Origin: Methanothermobacter thermautotrophicus | GTDB lineage: Archaea; Methanobacteriota; Methanobacteria; Methanobacteriales; Methanothermobacteraceae | Direction: 5' to 3' | Length of the DNA stretch: 60,924 bases | Assembly: GCF_014889545.1 (NCBI RefSeq) | Contig: NZ_QKOF01000004.1 | Coordinates: forward strand, 1 to 60,924 | In this document: positions 18,128-27,891 of the stretch, piece after piece | How the letters are laid out: each line of letters starts with the position of its first letter | Position numbering within the stretch: position 1 is the first letter of the stretch | The notes under the pieces: model-generated | The model's database searches: none | What the model saw: only the letters and a program-made list of their open reading frames with translations | Told to the model about the DNA's origin: nothing | Made by a program: the position numbers and the translations under genes

Positions 18128-19360
18128 ATGGAAAATAACTCCCAGAATGTATTAAAAAAGATTGAGGACCTCAAAAAAGAAATTAGAATGCTTAAAGAGG
18201 AAAACTCCAAGACAAAAAGGAATCTGATGTGGAAAATCAGAAAACTCGAAAAGGACAAACTTTTAATTGAAAATGAGAAGACAAGGCTTGACAGGGAAGT
18301 TAAATCCCTTCGTGGCGAAATCGAAAGGTTCAGGACCCCGCCACTGGTCATAGCCACAGTCACAGAGGTTCTTGATGATCACAGGGTCGCAGTTAAGAGC
18401 ACCACAGGACCCCACTTCGTAATAAATTACTCAAGATTCATAGATAGAAAGCAGCTGGAGCCAGGTGCAAGGGTTGCACTGAACCAGCAGACCTTCAGCA
18501 TAGTGGATGTGCTTCCATCCGAGAAGGACCCCGTTGTGACGGGCATGGAAGTAGAGGAAAAACCTGATGTCTCCTATGAGCAGATAGGTGGCCTCGAGGA
18601 ACAGGTACGCGAGGTCAAGGAGACAGTGGAATTACCACTCAAAAAACCTGAACTGTTTGAGAAGATAGGTATAGAGCCACCCAAGGGTGTGCTGCTCTAT
18701 GGACCACCCGGTACAGGTAAAACCCTCCTTGCAAAGGCCGTCGCCCATGAGACCAATGCAACATTCATAAAGATAGTTGCATCAGAGTTCGTAAGGAAAT
18801 ACATAGGTGAGGGTGCAAGGCTCGTGAGGGGTGTCTTTGAGCTGGCCAAGGAGAAGGCCCCAAGCATAATATTCATAGACGAAATTGACGCCGTGGCAGC
18901 CAAGAGGCTTAAGAGTTCAACAAGCGGTGACAGGGAGGTTCAGAGGACACTCATGCAGCTACTCGCAGAGCTTGATGGATTCGAATCAAGGGGTAACGTG
19001 GGTATAGTTGCAGCAACCAACAGGCCAGACATACTTGACCCGGCACTCCTCCGTCCAGGAAGGTTCGACAGGTTCATTGAGGTGCCTCTACCAAATGAGG
19101 ATGGTAGAAGGGAGATACTCAAGATACACACCTCAGGAATGGCCCTTGCAGAGGAGGTCGATATTGAACTCCTTTCAAGGATAACGGATGGGGCATCAGG
19201 CGCAGACCTCAAGGCAATATGTACCGAGGCCGGTATGTTTGCAATCAGGGAGGAGCGTGATGAGGTCACAATGGCTGACTTCATGGATGCCGTTGATAAG
19301 ATAATGGGTGTTGAGAAGGAAGAGGAATACAAACAGGAAACCGGCGTGATGTTCGGTTAA
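18128..19360 (+). CDS. pan: Proteasome-activating nucleotidase (PAN)
   Basis: This AAA+ ATPase unfolds substrates and feeds them to the 20S proteasome, whose alpha subunit gene lies near 50.3 kb. The 410-residue protein has an N-terminal coiled coil (about residues 5-70), an OB-like region, Walker A GPPGTGKT near 191, Walker [10 protein letters not shown] near 248 and the arginine-finger region RPGRFDRF near 310. The C-terminus ends MFG, so the HbYX gate-opening motif would have Phe instead of Tyr. A C/D box RNA lies just after the stop. Confidence 0.96.
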   Translation: MENNSQNVLKKIEDLKKEIRMLKEENSKTKRNLMWKIRKLEKDKLLIENEKTRLDREVKSLRGEIERFRTPPLVIATVTEVLDDHRVAVKSTTGPHFVINYSRFIDRKQLEPGARVALNQQTFSIVDVLPSEKDPVVTGMEVEEKPDVSYEQIGGLEEQVREVKETVELPLKKPELFEKIGIEPPKGVLLYGPPGTGKTLLAKAVAHETNATFIKIVASEFVRKYIGEGARLVRGVFELAKEKAPSIIFIDEIDAVAAKRLKSSTSGDREVQRTLMQLLAELDGFESRGNVGIVAATNRPDILDPALLRPGRFDRFIEVPLPNEDGRREILKIHTSGMALAEEVDIELLSRITDGASGADLKAICTEAGMFAIREERDEVTMADFMDAVDKIMGVEKEEEYKQETGVMFG

Positions 19361-19370
19361 TAATGATTAT

Positions 19371-19428
19371 GGCCTGTGATGAACCCTATGAGCTCTGAGA
19401 AGTGATGATTGATGGGCGATCTGAGGCT
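19371..19428 (+). ncRNA. C/D box small guide RNA (2'-O-methylation guide)
   Basis: All elements are in order with textbook spacing. Terminal-stem half GCC is at 19372-19374, box C GTGATGA at 19376-19382, a 12-base guide ACCCTATGAGCT at 19383-19394, box D' CTGA at 19395-19398 and a three-base spacer next. Box C' GTGATGA is at 19402-19408, a 12-base guide TTGATGGGCGAT at 19409-19420, box D CTGA at 19421-19424, and stem half GGC at 19425-19427. Equal 12-base guides are typical of archaeal C/D RNAs. It begins about 10 bases after PAN, probably in its 3' UTR. Confidence 0.85.
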
Positions 19429-19622
19429 GTAATCTTATAAACCTCTTTTCATATCAGATTGACCTTCCATTCCGATAAGACTGTCTCTTACATCTTATTT
19501 AGATCTATCATTAGATCAATATCTCTATTTTTAGTGGCTGCTTCTTTTATATCCCATTCATGTTAGAATTACCTAAGTTAGCTGCTTCTTCTTATACCAT
19601 TTACTGCAGGTCTTACCCTTTA
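19429..19622. other. Intergenic AT-rich region between PAN/guide RNA and UPF0280
   Basis: No credible gene is seen on either strand. It holds several T-rich tracts, for example around 19442-19449 and 19527-19533, that could end transcription from both sides, since the flanking genes converge. Confidence 0.4.
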
Positions 19623-20342
19623 TTAGACCTCATCCCAGAGGTCACCAAGAACGGCCCTTCTATCTGTCATTACAAGTCGGGGTATTCTGCCGACGGTACC
19701 TGCATGTTCACCCACCACGACCATAACGCCCCTGAAATGCTCCCTGAAGTCATCGGCCCTTTCAAGGGCGTTCTCCACGGCTGATCTATCATCGGGGCCA
19801 TCTGCACTGTTCGCTATTGAGGTCGCTAGGGCATCTGCTGTGCTTGCCTCAGATGCAAAGACCGTCACAGAATCAGCCCGCCCGAAGCTTATGGAGTGCC
19901 CCACGGTACCCGAGGACGTGCAGATACCCCTGGGGCCGCCAGGCTTCAGAAGAAAACCCACAGTCCCTGAGAGGGATGATGAGCCAGCATAGAGGCCCAC
20001 AGTGATCTTGCGGTTGTTAACAAGGGCTATGTCCCCGCCGTTGTCGATTATACTGCACCGTGAACCCTTACCCATCAGGTGCATCAGTGAGAGCTGGGAT
20101 ATGGTCCCTGCAACAGCAGCCATGGGTCCAACCTCAGCCCTCCTCGAAGCCCGGGACATCATCCTGATGATGAGGGGACCCTCAGACACAAAAACGGGTT
20201 CAAGTGATGTTAGGAACTCAGGATTTCTCTGGATATAATCAATGAGCTTCATCCTCTCCCCCAGGATGAATCCAGAGAGTCCGTGGTTCTTTATTTCTGT
20301 CCTGAGATTTATGCGGGTCTCACCGATGACCATCCTTTCCAT
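19623..20342 (-). CDS. UPF0280 family protein (ApbE-like)
   Basis: The start is placed at ATG 20342 (MERMVIGETRINLRTEI), with GGTG upstream, giving 239 residues; a longer frame from TTG 20396 looks artificial. Conserved segments include MAAVAGTISQL, a DNGGDIAL motif, SGTVGHSISFGRAD and the segment TADALATSIAN. The DNGGD and TADA-type pattern resembles ApbE flavin transferases. The family function is unproven. Confidence 0.8.
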   Translation of the reverse strand: MERMVIGETRINLRTEIKNHGLSGFILGERMKLIDYIQRNPEFLTSLEPVFVSEGPLIIRMMSRASRRAEVGPMAAVAGTISQLSLMHLMGKGSRCSIIDNGGDIALVNNRKITVGLYAGSSSLSGTVGFLLKPGGPRGICTSSGTVGHSISFGRADSVTVFASEASTADALATSIANSADGPDDRSAVENALERADDFREHFRGVMVVVGEHAGTVGRIPRLVMTDRRAVLGDLWDEV

Positions 20343-20481
20343 GATTCCACACCAGCTCCAAGATACATTGAATGAAAGATCAAAGGGCATATCCAACCAT
20401 TAGATATAAAAACCTATACAACAGATTAATTCCTATTGTAGTTAACTTCTTTTAACAAGTATATGTCAGTTTTGTGATAAC

Positions 20482-21249
20482 ATGTTTGGCAGGGACAGGT
20501 TACATCCAGGTGAGAGGATTTTATATGAGACAAGGCCAAGGTTCATCCTCAACTCAAAATCGACCATAATAAAGGCCCTGTCAGCCATGATAATAGCATA
20601 CCTATTCCAGGGGATAGTCGAGGGAGCCGGGGCCCTTGACAGTATCCTGATTGCAAATTATGGTGTCACAGTAGCCGGGAAGGTAGCATGGCTACTGACA
20701 GCAGTCATAATCATAATCCTTCTCTCCATCCTCTGGGATGTGATCTCCTGGAAGAACAGGCGCTACATAATCACCGACCAGAGGGTGATGGTTGAGGAGG
20801 GGGTTCTTAGAAAGAGGAGGTACTACATAAACCACAGAAAGATAGTGGACGTGTCATTCTCACAGAGCATAACAGAGAGACTCCTTGACTCTGCAGATGT
20901 GGAGATCCACGGGGGCCACGAGGGCACAAACATAATACTGAGGGATGCACCGTCCCCCTCAAGGATAGAGTACCATATCAGCAGGTTCACAGAGAGGGGA
21001 TATGATGATGCAGAGGATATCCTCAGGGAACTCTCATCCCGCAGAGGCAGGGAGCCAGGATTTGCAGACCCTGAATTCTGGGACACCCCCCCTGATGAGG
21101 AGGAATGCAGTAACCACATCGAGGCACCTGATAAGGAATCCCCGTCATCGGGCAGCGGATCCCTTCCAGAGGGGGAGTGTGATGAATCCATAATGGAGAG
21201 GCACTCAAGGAAGTTTAAGAGGTACAGAAGGGAGGGCAGGGATGAGTGA
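20482..21249 (+). CDS. Membrane protein with bacterial PH-like domain (bPH2/YdbT type)
   Basis: The 255-residue protein starts LHPGERILYETRPRF, has two membrane helices (about residues 30-55 and 65-90) and then the bPH2 signature RRYIITDQRVMVEEGVLRKRRYYINHRKIVDVSFSQS. The C-terminal 70 residues are acidic, low-complexity and probably disordered. Function is unknown; such proteins sit on the cytosolic face of the membrane. Its stop overlaps the start of the flavoprotein gene by eight bases. Confidence 0.8.
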   Translation: MFGRDRLHPGERILYETRPRFILNSKSTIIKALSAMIIAYLFQGIVEGAGALDSILIANYGVTVAGKVAWLLTAVIIIILLSILWDVISWKNRRYIITDQRVMVEEGVLRKRRYYINHRKIVDVSFSQSITERLLDSADVEIHGGHEGTNIILRDAPSPSRIEYHISRFTERGYDDAEDILRELSSRRGREPGFADPEFWDTPPDEEECSNHIEAPDKESPSSGSGSLPEGECDESIMERHSRKFKRYRREGRDE

Positions 21250-22369
21250 TTACGATGTTCTCATAATGGGGGCCGGCCCTGCCGGTTCAACACTTGCAAG
21301 GCTCACAGCAAGTAAAGGATTCAGCGTAGGACTCCTTGAGAGGAAAAGGATAATAGGCCTGCCACTTCAGTGTGCAGGGCTCGTATCACACAGGATAAGG
21401 GAGGTTAACGTACTCCCCGATGAGGTTATACTTAACAGTGTGAGGGGAGCTGTTCTACATTCACCATCAGGCATAACCCTCCGGGTTTCAAAGGCAGAGC
21501 CAGAGGCCCATGTAATTGACAGAACAGCCTATGACCAGCACCTGGCGGAACTTGCAATGGAAGCCGGCGCAGAATTGATGAATGGAACTGCGGTGAGGGA
21601 TTTCAATACAAAAACAGGTCATGTCAGGGTAAATGGTGATGAACTCATTGCTGATGTTCTGGTTGATTCCAGGGGACACTCCGCCGCACCCCGAAGGTAC
21701 CCTGCGAGGCAGTACCTTGTGAGGTTCAGGGGCACTGAAATGGACACGGACTTCGTGGACCTGAAGGTTGACTCCAGACTCTCCCCGGGGTTTCTGTGGA
21801 GGATACCGGTAGATGAAGAGACAGCCAGGGTGGGTGTATTCGGACCCCAGCAGAACCTGAAGGAATTCCTCAAGGGCTTCCTATCAGACCTTGGCAGTGA
21901 CTTTGAGGTCATTGAATCTCACCATGGCTTCATCCCCAGACCCGACCTGGATGTGAGACTCGTGAGGGGAAGATGCATCCTACTCGGAGATGCCGCCGGG
22001 CAGGTTAAACCCACAACCGGGGGAGGCATAGTTCTGGCATCCAGGACTGCATGGGTGGCAGCAGAGGCCATCCAGGGGGCCCTTGAGGGGGTTACAGACC
22101 TCAAAGAGTATCAGGAGGGCTGCAGGAAGCTCTACATGTCAGAGATGAAGAACCAGATGAGGGTTCAGAGGACCTTCAGACTACTCTCAGATGATGACCT
22201 TGACCATATATTCCGTAAGATGAAGGATTACGGTGCGGAGGAGATAATATCAGAATATGGGGACATGGACAGACAGACACCCCTCATCATGGAGTTTCTG
22301 AAGAGGGGACTCCTGTTCAGGATAATACCATCCATCCTCACATCGAAGGTGGCGGGAATATGGAAATGA
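21242..22369 (+). CDS. FAD-dependent oxidoreductase of the geranylgeranyl reductase family
   Basis: The 375-residue protein has the FAD dinucleotide fold VLIMGAGPAGSTLAR near residue 6, the family QCAGLVS motif near 42 and the C-terminal FAD motif GDAAGQVKPTTGGGI near 250. Relatives hydrogenate the isoprenoid chains of archaeal lipids or act on other polyprenyls; the exact substrate cannot be told. It overlaps the genes on both sides, so it is translated together with the PH protein and TrmG10. Confidence 0.82.
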   Translation: MSDYDVLIMGAGPAGSTLARLTASKGFSVGLLERKRIIGLPLQCAGLVSHRIREVNVLPDEVILNSVRGAVLHSPSGITLRVSKAEPEAHVIDRTAYDQHLAELAMEAGAELMNGTAVRDFNTKTGHVRVNGDELIADVLVDSRGHSAAPRRYPARQYLVRFRGTEMDTDFVDLKVDSRLSPGFLWRIPVDEETARVGVFGPQQNLKEFLKGFLSDLGSDFEVIESHHGFIPRPDLDVRLVRGRCILLGDAAGQVKPTTGGGIVLASRTAWVAAEAIQGALEGVTDLKEYQEGCRKLYMSEMKNQMRVQRTFRLLSDDDLDHIFRKMKDYGAEEIISEYGDMDRQTPLIMEFLKRGLLFRIIPSILTSKVAGIWK

Positions 22370-23370
22370 TGGTGTTACTCTCACAGGAGCACCCGGAACT
22401 CCCCAAGGCAGAACTCAGGTCTGTTCTAAGGTCAGAGGGGATAGATTTCAGTGTCATTGAATCTGGAAGTGGATATGAGGTCATAGATGCCCCTACTGGT
22501 ACATGGAAGATCCTTAAAAAAAGGCTAGCCTATGCCCATGAGATTTCACAGGTCATAGGCTATGCAAGGGCCGAGGACCTGGAGGTTGCTGCAGCGGAAA
22601 TTGACTGGGGAAGATACGTAAGGGGCAGCTTTGCAGTGAGGATAAAAAAGCTGAGTGGTGATGTGGATTCCAGGACCCTCGAGAGGACCCTCGGAGCGAT
22701 CATAAGGGAGGATACTGGACTGAAGGTTGACCTTGAGAAACCCTGGACCATCATAAGACCGGTACTCATTGATGACAGGTTCATCCTCACAAGGAGCCTC
22801 GCATTCATCAGCAAGGAACACTTCAACGAGGCCAGACCCCACAAGAGGCCCTTCTTCTACCCGGGTTCAATGAGCCCCAAACTCGCAAGGTGCATGGTCA
22901 ACCTCTCAGGGGTGAAGGCGGGTGACAGGCTCCTTGACCCGTTCTGTGGTACAGGTGGGATACTCATAGAGGCGGGCCTCATGGGTGTGAGGGTCATGGG
23001 TGCTGATATAGACTGGAGAATGGTTGAGGGTACCCGTGAGAACCTTCAGCATTACGGTATAACCGACTTTGAGGTCATAAGGTCCGATGCGAGGGATCTA
23101 AGGCTTGATGAGAAGGTCAACGCCATAGTAACCGATCCACCCTACGGTATATCAGCTTCAACTGCAGGTGAAAGGAGTGAGAAGCTTTACAGGGAATTCC
23201 TTGACTCCGCACACTCAAACCTTGCAGGGGATGGGATAATCTGCATGGCAGCACCCCACTACCTCGACCTTGAGGGCCTCATTGATGAAAGATTCAGAAT
23301 AAGGGAGAAGTACTCAATGAGGATGCACAGGAGCCTCACGAGGGTCATAAGGGTGATTGAGATTGTTTAG
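22360..23370 (+). CDS. trmG10: tRNA (guanine-10-N2) methyltransferase TrmG10
   Basis: The 336-residue protein has an N-terminal THUMP domain (about residues 1-150) that grips tRNA and a Rossmann methyltransferase domain with LLDPFCGTGGILIEA near 195 and the catalytic NPPY-type motif TDPPYGISAS near 264. This matches archaeal TrmG10, which mono- and dimethylates G10. It starts at ATG 22360, ten bases inside the preceding gene. Confidence 0.9.
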   Translation: MEMMVLLSQEHPELPKAELRSVLRSEGIDFSVIESGSGYEVIDAPTGTWKILKKRLAYAHEISQVIGYARAEDLEVAAAEIDWGRYVRGSFAVRIKKLSGDVDSRTLERTLGAIIREDTGLKVDLEKPWTIIRPVLIDDRFILTRSLAFISKEHFNEARPHKRPFFYPGSMSPKLARCMVNLSGVKAGDRLLDPFCGTGGILIEAGLMGVRVMGADIDWRMVEGTRENLQHYGITDFEVIRSDARDLRLDEKVNAIVTDPPYGISASTAGERSEKLYREFLDSAHSNLAGDGIICMAAPHYLDLEGLIDERFRIREKYSMRMHRSLTRVIRVIEIV

Positions 23371-23459
23371 TGCCCCGAAGTTATCTAAGCTGGTGTTGCT
23401 TGCACCTCCAGGTGGGGTCCTTCAAATTCAGGGAATCTGAAGCCCACCCACATTCATTC

Positions 23460-23475
23460 TGTACATGGATGTACA
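23460..23475 (+). promoter_or_regulatory. Paired TGTACA operator candidate upstream of cimA
   Basis: Two identical palindromic hexamers TGTACA lie ten bases apart (23460-23465 and 23470-23475), just before the TATA-like CATATATATC near 23482-23491. One-turn spacing next to a promoter is typical of a dimer or tetramer binding site. The regulator is unknown. Confidence 0.4.
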
Positions 23476-23545
23476 CTTAACCATATATATCATTTAAAAC
23501 CAAACTCTAGATAACTATTTTCTGAACACCTTGAAGGGGATTAAA

Positions 23546-25036
23546 TTGCAGGTTAGAGTACTTGATACCACACTGAGGGATGGAGAACAGACACCAGGGG
23601 TTTCACTCACCCCTGAGGAAAAACTGAGAATAGCACTCAAAATCGATGCACTCGGCGCGGACATCATCGAGGCGGGCTCAGCAATCACATCCGAGGGTGA
23701 AAGGGAAGGTATCAGGAAAATCACATCTGAGGGTTTGAGGGCGGAGATCTGCAGCTTTGCAAGGGCTGTGCGGGAGGACATAGACGCTGCAGTCTCATGT
23801 GACGTTGACAGTGTGCACCTTGTGGTCCCAACATCTGACCTGCACCTTGAACACAAGCTCAGGAAGACGAGGGAGGAGGTCCTCGACCAGGCGGTGGACT
23901 CTACAGAGTATGCGGTGGACCATGGGATCCTGGTTGAACTCTCAGCAGAGGATTCAACAAGAAGTGACATGGAATTCCTCAGGACCATATTCAGGGAGGG
24001 GATAGATGCCGGTGCAGAGAGGATATGTGCCTGTGACACCGTCGGCATACTCACACCAGAACGTTCCTATGAGTTCTACAGGGAGCTATCAGATCTCGGG
24101 GCGCCACTGAGTGTCCACTGCCACAACGACTTCGGCCTGGCAGTTGCAAACTCCCTCGCAGGTTTAAGGGCCGGGGCATCGGAGGTCCATGCAACAATAA
24201 ACGGTATAGGTGAAAGGGCAGGGAACGCAGCCCTTGAGGAGGTCGTGGTGGCCCTTAAATCCCTCTATGATGTGGACACGGGTATCAACATAGAGATGCT
24301 CTATGAGACATCAAGGATGGTTGCAAGGATGACCGGAGTTTACCTCCAGCCAAACAAGGCCATAGTGGGAGAGAATGCCTTCGCCCATGAATCAGGGATA
24401 CACGCCGATGGCGTCCTCAAGAAGGCTGAGACCTATGAGCCAATAACACCTGAGATGGTTGGCCACAGGAGAAGGTTCGTTATGGGCAAACACATAGGCA
24501 CCCATGCCCTCAGGAAGAGACTTGATGAACTCGGGATGAAGGTCTCCGATGATAAACTCATGGAGATATTCAGGAGGGTCAAGACCCTTGGGGATATGGG
24601 TAAATGCGTTACCGACGTGGATCTCCAGGCAATAGCCGAGGATGTTCTGGGGGTCATGGAGGATAAGGTTGTTGACCTCCAGGAGGTCACCATCGTCTCG
24701 GGTAACAGGGTGACACCCACAGCATCCGTCAAGCTAAGGGTCGATGACAGGGAGGTACTTGAGGCAGGTACCGGTGTTGGTCCCGTGGACGCAGCGATAG
24801 TTGCCATAAAGAAGAGCCTCCAGGACTTTGCAGACATAACCCTTGAGGAGTACCACGTGGATGCCATCACGGGGGGTACAGATGCCCTCATAGACGTTGT
24901 CATAAAACTCAGACACGGGGACAGAATGATAAGTGCAAGGAGCACACAGCCGGATATCATAATGGCCAGTGTAGAGGCATTCATCAGCGGTGTTAACAGG
25001 CTTCTGGCCAATCAAAAGTCTGAAGGGACTCATTGA
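23546..25036 (+). CDS. cimA: (R)-citramalate synthase / isopropylmalate synthase family
   Basis: It belongs to the family condensing acetyl-CoA with a 2-oxoacid. With pyruvate it gives citramalate, the start of the threonine-independent isoleucine path. Seen: [16 protein letters not shown] near residue 6, [15 protein letters not shown] near 200, [14 protein letters not shown] and [12 protein letters not shown], then a C-terminal regulatory domain of about 120 residues (allosteric LeuA dimer). The assignment as CimA rather than LeuA or AksA rests on memory of the M. thermautotrophicus orthologue. TTG 23546 follows GGGGAT. Confidence 0.82.
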   Translation: MQVRVLDTTLRDGEQTPGVSLTPEEKLRIALKIDALGADIIEAGSAITSEGEREGIRKITSEGLRAEICSFARAVREDIDAAVSCDVDSVHLVVPTSDLHLEHKLRKTREEVLDQAVDSTEYAVDHGILVELSAEDSTRSDMEFLRTIFREGIDAGAERICACDTVGILTPERSYEFYRELSDLGAPLSVHCHNDFGLAVANSLAGLRAGASEVHATINGIGERAGNAALEEVVVALKSLYDVDTGINIEMLYETSRMVARMTGVYLQPNKAIVGENAFAHESGIHADGVLKKAETYEPITPEMVGHRRRFVMGKHIGTHALRKRLDELGMKVSDDKLMEIFRRVKTLGDMGKCVTDVDLQAIAEDVLGVMEDKVVDLQEVTIVSGNRVTPTASVKLRVDDREVLEAGTGVGPVDAAIVAIKKSLQDFADITLEEYHVDAITGGTDALIDVVIKLRHGDRMISARSTQPDIIMASVEAFISGVNRLLANQKSEGTH

Positions 25037-25046
25037 TGGTGCTAAT

Positions 25047-25517
25047 ATGGATATAGAGGTTATAGGATACCGTGGAGTTGTCAGGGACCTCAGGGGACTC
25101 CTTGAGGATATAAAGGGCTTTCCATGCACGGTTCAGCTCATGGATGCCAGGGCAGTTGCAGGCAGGGAACATGCCATCCATGGAGCAATACATGCACTGA
25201 AGGCCTTTGAGAGGGGTCAGAATATCTCCATTGACATGGGGATCGAGATATGCCTCCGCATTGCAGGTATGAGGCAGATAAGCAGGGCCCTGGAACTCCT
25301 GGGTATCATGGAGGGCGAAATGGAGATATGCGCGGTCCTTGTTGACTGCGAGGATGAGGAGGTTAAATTTCTGGATTCAATTTTTGAGAGGGATGAGGGG
25401 GTCCTTGAACCGGATGAGAAGCACCTGAGGAGTATCTACGGCCTCGGCAGGGAGGCTGAAACAGTGGGTGTCGTGGATGCCCTCATCGAGAGGACCACAA
25501 TGCTCACCGTGGCCTAG
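25047..25517 (+). CDS. cgi121: KEOPS complex subunit Cgi121
   Basis: The 156-residue protein matches the Cgi121/TPRKB family: AREHAIHGAIHALKAFERGQNISIDMGIEICLRIAGMRQISRALE in the middle (residues about 40-85). KEOPS makes threonylcarbamoyl-adenosine on tRNAs; Cgi121 binds tRNA and the Bud32 kinase. ATG 25047 is ten bases after cimA. Its last 14 bases overlap the convergent DegT-like gene. The Pcc1 subunit lies separately at 55.2 kb. Confidence 0.85.
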   Translation: MDIEVIGYRGVVRDLRGLLEDIKGFPCTVQLMDARAVAGREHAIHGAIHALKAFERGQNISIDMGIEICLRIAGMRQISRALELLGIMEGEMEICAVLVDCEDEEVKFLDSIFERDEGVLEPDEKHLRSIYGLGREAETVGVVDALIERTTMLTVA

Positions 25518-26466
25518 TTGCACCCATGGTCGATGAGATTAACTCGGCCATCTCCTCAAGGTTTTCATAGGTCAGGCAATCCACATCAAGGTTTTTAACC
25601 TCAACTGCAACTGCACTCTCAAGGACCCGGTCATAGGATGGGCACCGCGTGAATATACTCCTCCCCCCGGCATCTATGACCCTCCTGAGGCGACTCACAT
25701 CACCCTGGGGGTCACCGGATGGTATTATGACATTTATACCCCTCCTTTCAGGGTGCAGGGCTCCTTCAAGGTTCTCCTTGAGGTAACTGCAGGCCCTGAG
25801 GGTCTCTGTGAGGTTTCTCTCAGCTGCCTCCATCTCAAGGGCCACAGCAGCCCTCACATAGGGGTCAGCTTTGAGGGCGGATAGGAGCATGTCCTGCTGC
25901 ACGATTTCCGGGATTGAAGTTGATATGAAGCCCCCGCCACCTGCGTTCACGGTTTTAGGGGCCCCTGTGGATGCTATTATGATGTCACTGATTTTTCCAT
26001 TGCACAGTCTCCCCAGGGGGTCTGAGACGCTCCCTGAGGCGTCCTCAACCAGGAGGGCCCCATGGGATCTGCAGACATCTGAAAGTTCCCTGATGGGCTG
26101 TTCTGCTGTGTAGCCTGCGAAGCTTGTTACAAGGAGTGCCCTGGCACCTGTCTCATCCAGCCTGGCGTCCAGGACATCAGGGTCCAGGAGCCCCCTGTCT
26201 GTCTCTACGCTGAGGACCTCCCTCCCTGTTATTTCAGGTATCCTCCTGAATCCCCTCCAGCCGCCCTGGTCTGGTACCAGGAAGGGTCCCTCAAGGCGGT
26301 GGGAGAGGAGGAGTATGGCAGCATTTCCACTGTTGAGTAGCCTGGCGTACCTGTGCCCTGTCACCTCCCTAATCCGGGCCTCGGGGTCATGTACTTCCCC
26401 GTAGAGTGCAGCGCGGCAAACTGCCCTCCTTGTCTCTGCAGATGGTTCTCTGAATTTCAGCTTCAT
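25504..26466 (-). CDS. DegT/DnrJ/EryC1-like PLP-dependent protein
   Basis: About 320 residues. PLP-enzyme features are present: LLVEDASGSVSDPLG holds the aspartate contacting the cofactor ring (near residue 138), and ASTGAPKTVNAGGGG holds a lysine suited to the Schiff base (near 165). It is shorter than sugar aminotransferases of this family (about 370 residues) and lacks some of their C-terminal part, so the reaction is uncertain. ATG 26466 follows GGTGAT; it lies five bases after nreA and is probably co-transcribed with it. Confidence 0.75.
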   Translation of the reverse strand: MKLKFREPSAETRRAVCRAALYGEVHDPEARIREVTGHRYARLLNSGNAAILLLSHRLEGPFLVPDQGGWRGFRRIPEITGREVLSVETDRGLLDPDVLDARLDETGARALLVTSFAGYTAEQPIRELSDVCRSHGALLVEDASGSVSDPLGRLCNGKISDIIIASTGAPKTVNAGGGGFISTSIPEIVQQDMLLSALKADPYVRAAVALEMEAAERNLTETLRACSYLKENLEGALHPERRGINVIIPSGDPQGDVSRLRRVIDAGGRSIFTRCPSYDRVLESAVAVEVKNLDVDCLTYENLEEMAELISSTMGATRPR

Positions 26467-26470
26467 ACTA

Positions 26471-27634
26471 TCACCTGAAGAATGAGTCCAGGGTTGTCTG
26501 CCGGGATGTTTCAAGTTCCTTCAGGAGGCTGCTCCTCTCCCTGAAGGCCTCAAGTCCAAGTTCAAGTGCACCATCAATGAATTTTAGTGCACCCCTCAGG
26601 TCATTGAATACTTTGGGCTTCGTTTTCATGGCATTTTTCACGTTCTCCCTGACGTTGAATACTCCCAGGGGCACGTAGCCAGGGTACGCCTCCCTAAGGA
26701 TGATTGCCCCCGCCTGTTTCTCCTCCCTGTCAAGGGCCTCAAGGACAGCCATCTTGGCGCTGTAGTAGCAGCCACCGACCCTCGAATATTCCCTCTTACC
26801 CTTACCTCCCTCATGGTCTGAGAATATCATGGCACGGCCATCCCCCTTCATGAAGGCCTCCATCCATTCATACTGCCACTCTGAGGGTGTCAGGAGTATC
26901 AGGTAATGGTTTTTGAGGCTCTCAAACTCATGGACCCTGAAGGTGTCTATGGTCTCATATTCAAGGACCCTGCGGAGGAAGTGATCGGCCAGGGTGCTGT
27001 CACAGGCCGTTATGGACCACCTCGTCGGTACAAGCTTTCTCCTCCTCCCATCTCCAAGGGCGCCAACCGAGAGGGCCTTCTGCACCGCCGAGAAGGGTGT
27101 GCCCCTCCGGTGTAGCTCTACTATGGCCTCCCGTGCCCTGAGGTCAGTGTCATAGTAGACCCTCTCAAGTTCACGGTCCCATTTCACGTTGTCTATCTCA
27201 AAGTTTTCGAGCACTGCGCTGGGACCGTGGGGTGTCTGTTCCTCGCTGAAGAAGAGCCCCTGTGGTTTCCTTCTGAACTGGGCCTCGCTCTCAATGGCCC
27301 CGGAGGAGAGGGATATCTCCTGGAGCTTTTCAACGAGCTGATTGTCCAGGTCGCGGACACCCACCAGCTGTTTGCCCCTTACAAGGTTGAGGCGGTAGTC
27401 TATGATCTCCTCCTGGGTCTTCCTCTCAGGTATCCACCGTTCAGGGGAGTCAAATATTTCAACCTCTTCCTGCACTGGCGCTATCATGGGGCCCGCATAG
27501 ACCTTCGGGTAGTTCCAGCTACCTATGAAGACAGATGGGGGTGTTGCTCCCTCCAGTTCCTCCCCTATGCTTATTGATTTCATTTTGAGGTCCCTTGTGA
27601 GTCTCTGGAGGAAGGCGTACTTTGACCTTATCAT
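26471..27634 (-). CDS. nreA: Archaeal DNA repair protein NreA
   Basis: The 387-residue protein has the Nre family blocks [15 protein letters not shown] near residue 36, DYRLNLVRG near 83 and RREYSRVGG-like [22 protein letters not shown] near 285. Its C-terminus QTTLDSFF is a perfect PIP box for binding PCNA. Family members protect against alkylation and cross-linking damage. Unlike many relatives, no N-terminal CxxC zinc finger is seen. It is probably the first gene of a unit with the DegT-like gene. Confidence 0.88.
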   Translation of the reverse strand: MIRSKYAFLQRLTRDLKMKSISIGEELEGATPPSVFIGSWNYPKVYAGPMIAPVQEEVEIFDSPERWIPERKTQEEIIDYRLNLVRGKQLVGVRDLDNQLVEKLQEISLSSGAIESEAQFRRKPQGLFFSEEQTPHGPSAVLENFEIDNVKWDRELERVYYDTDLRAREAIVELHRRGTPFSAVQKALSVGALGDGRRRKLVPTRWSITACDSTLADHFLRRVLEYETIDTFRVHEFESLKNHYLILLTPSEWQYEWMEAFMKGDGRAMIFSDHEGGKGKREYSRVGGCYYSAKMAVLEALDREEKQAGAIILREAYPGYVPLGVFNVRENVKNAMKTKPKVFNDLRGALKFIDGALELGLEAFRERSSLLKELETSRQTTLDSFFR

Positions 27635-27765
27635 AACTAATGTTCTGTTGGATCCTTATTATATGAGTTGTAGAGATCCATCAGATATTTATAATCTGAC
27701 ACCCCTGAATCAACCTCAGGTGCAGGAAAACCAGACAAAGCACATATCCATCTTATGCAACTAAA

Positions 27766-27839
27766 GAATACTGTTTCTAAAAAACTGTGATCTGTGGATG
27801 GCTGTGCCTTAATAGGGAGGAATATTCTTTCTAAAAAAC
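27766..27839 (+). repeat. Pair of 20-base direct repeats upstream of mrr
   Basis: The sequences at 27766-27785 and 27820-27839 differ at two positions and share the core TTTCTAAAAAAC. They are 54 bases apart and lie within 130 bases upstream of the decayed mrr gene. They could be operator sites or remnants of an insertion. Confidence 0.45.
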
Positions 27840-27891
27840 GAAAATTATTAACCATCAATGATCTATATTAAATGATGTTCAGGTGATTAAT

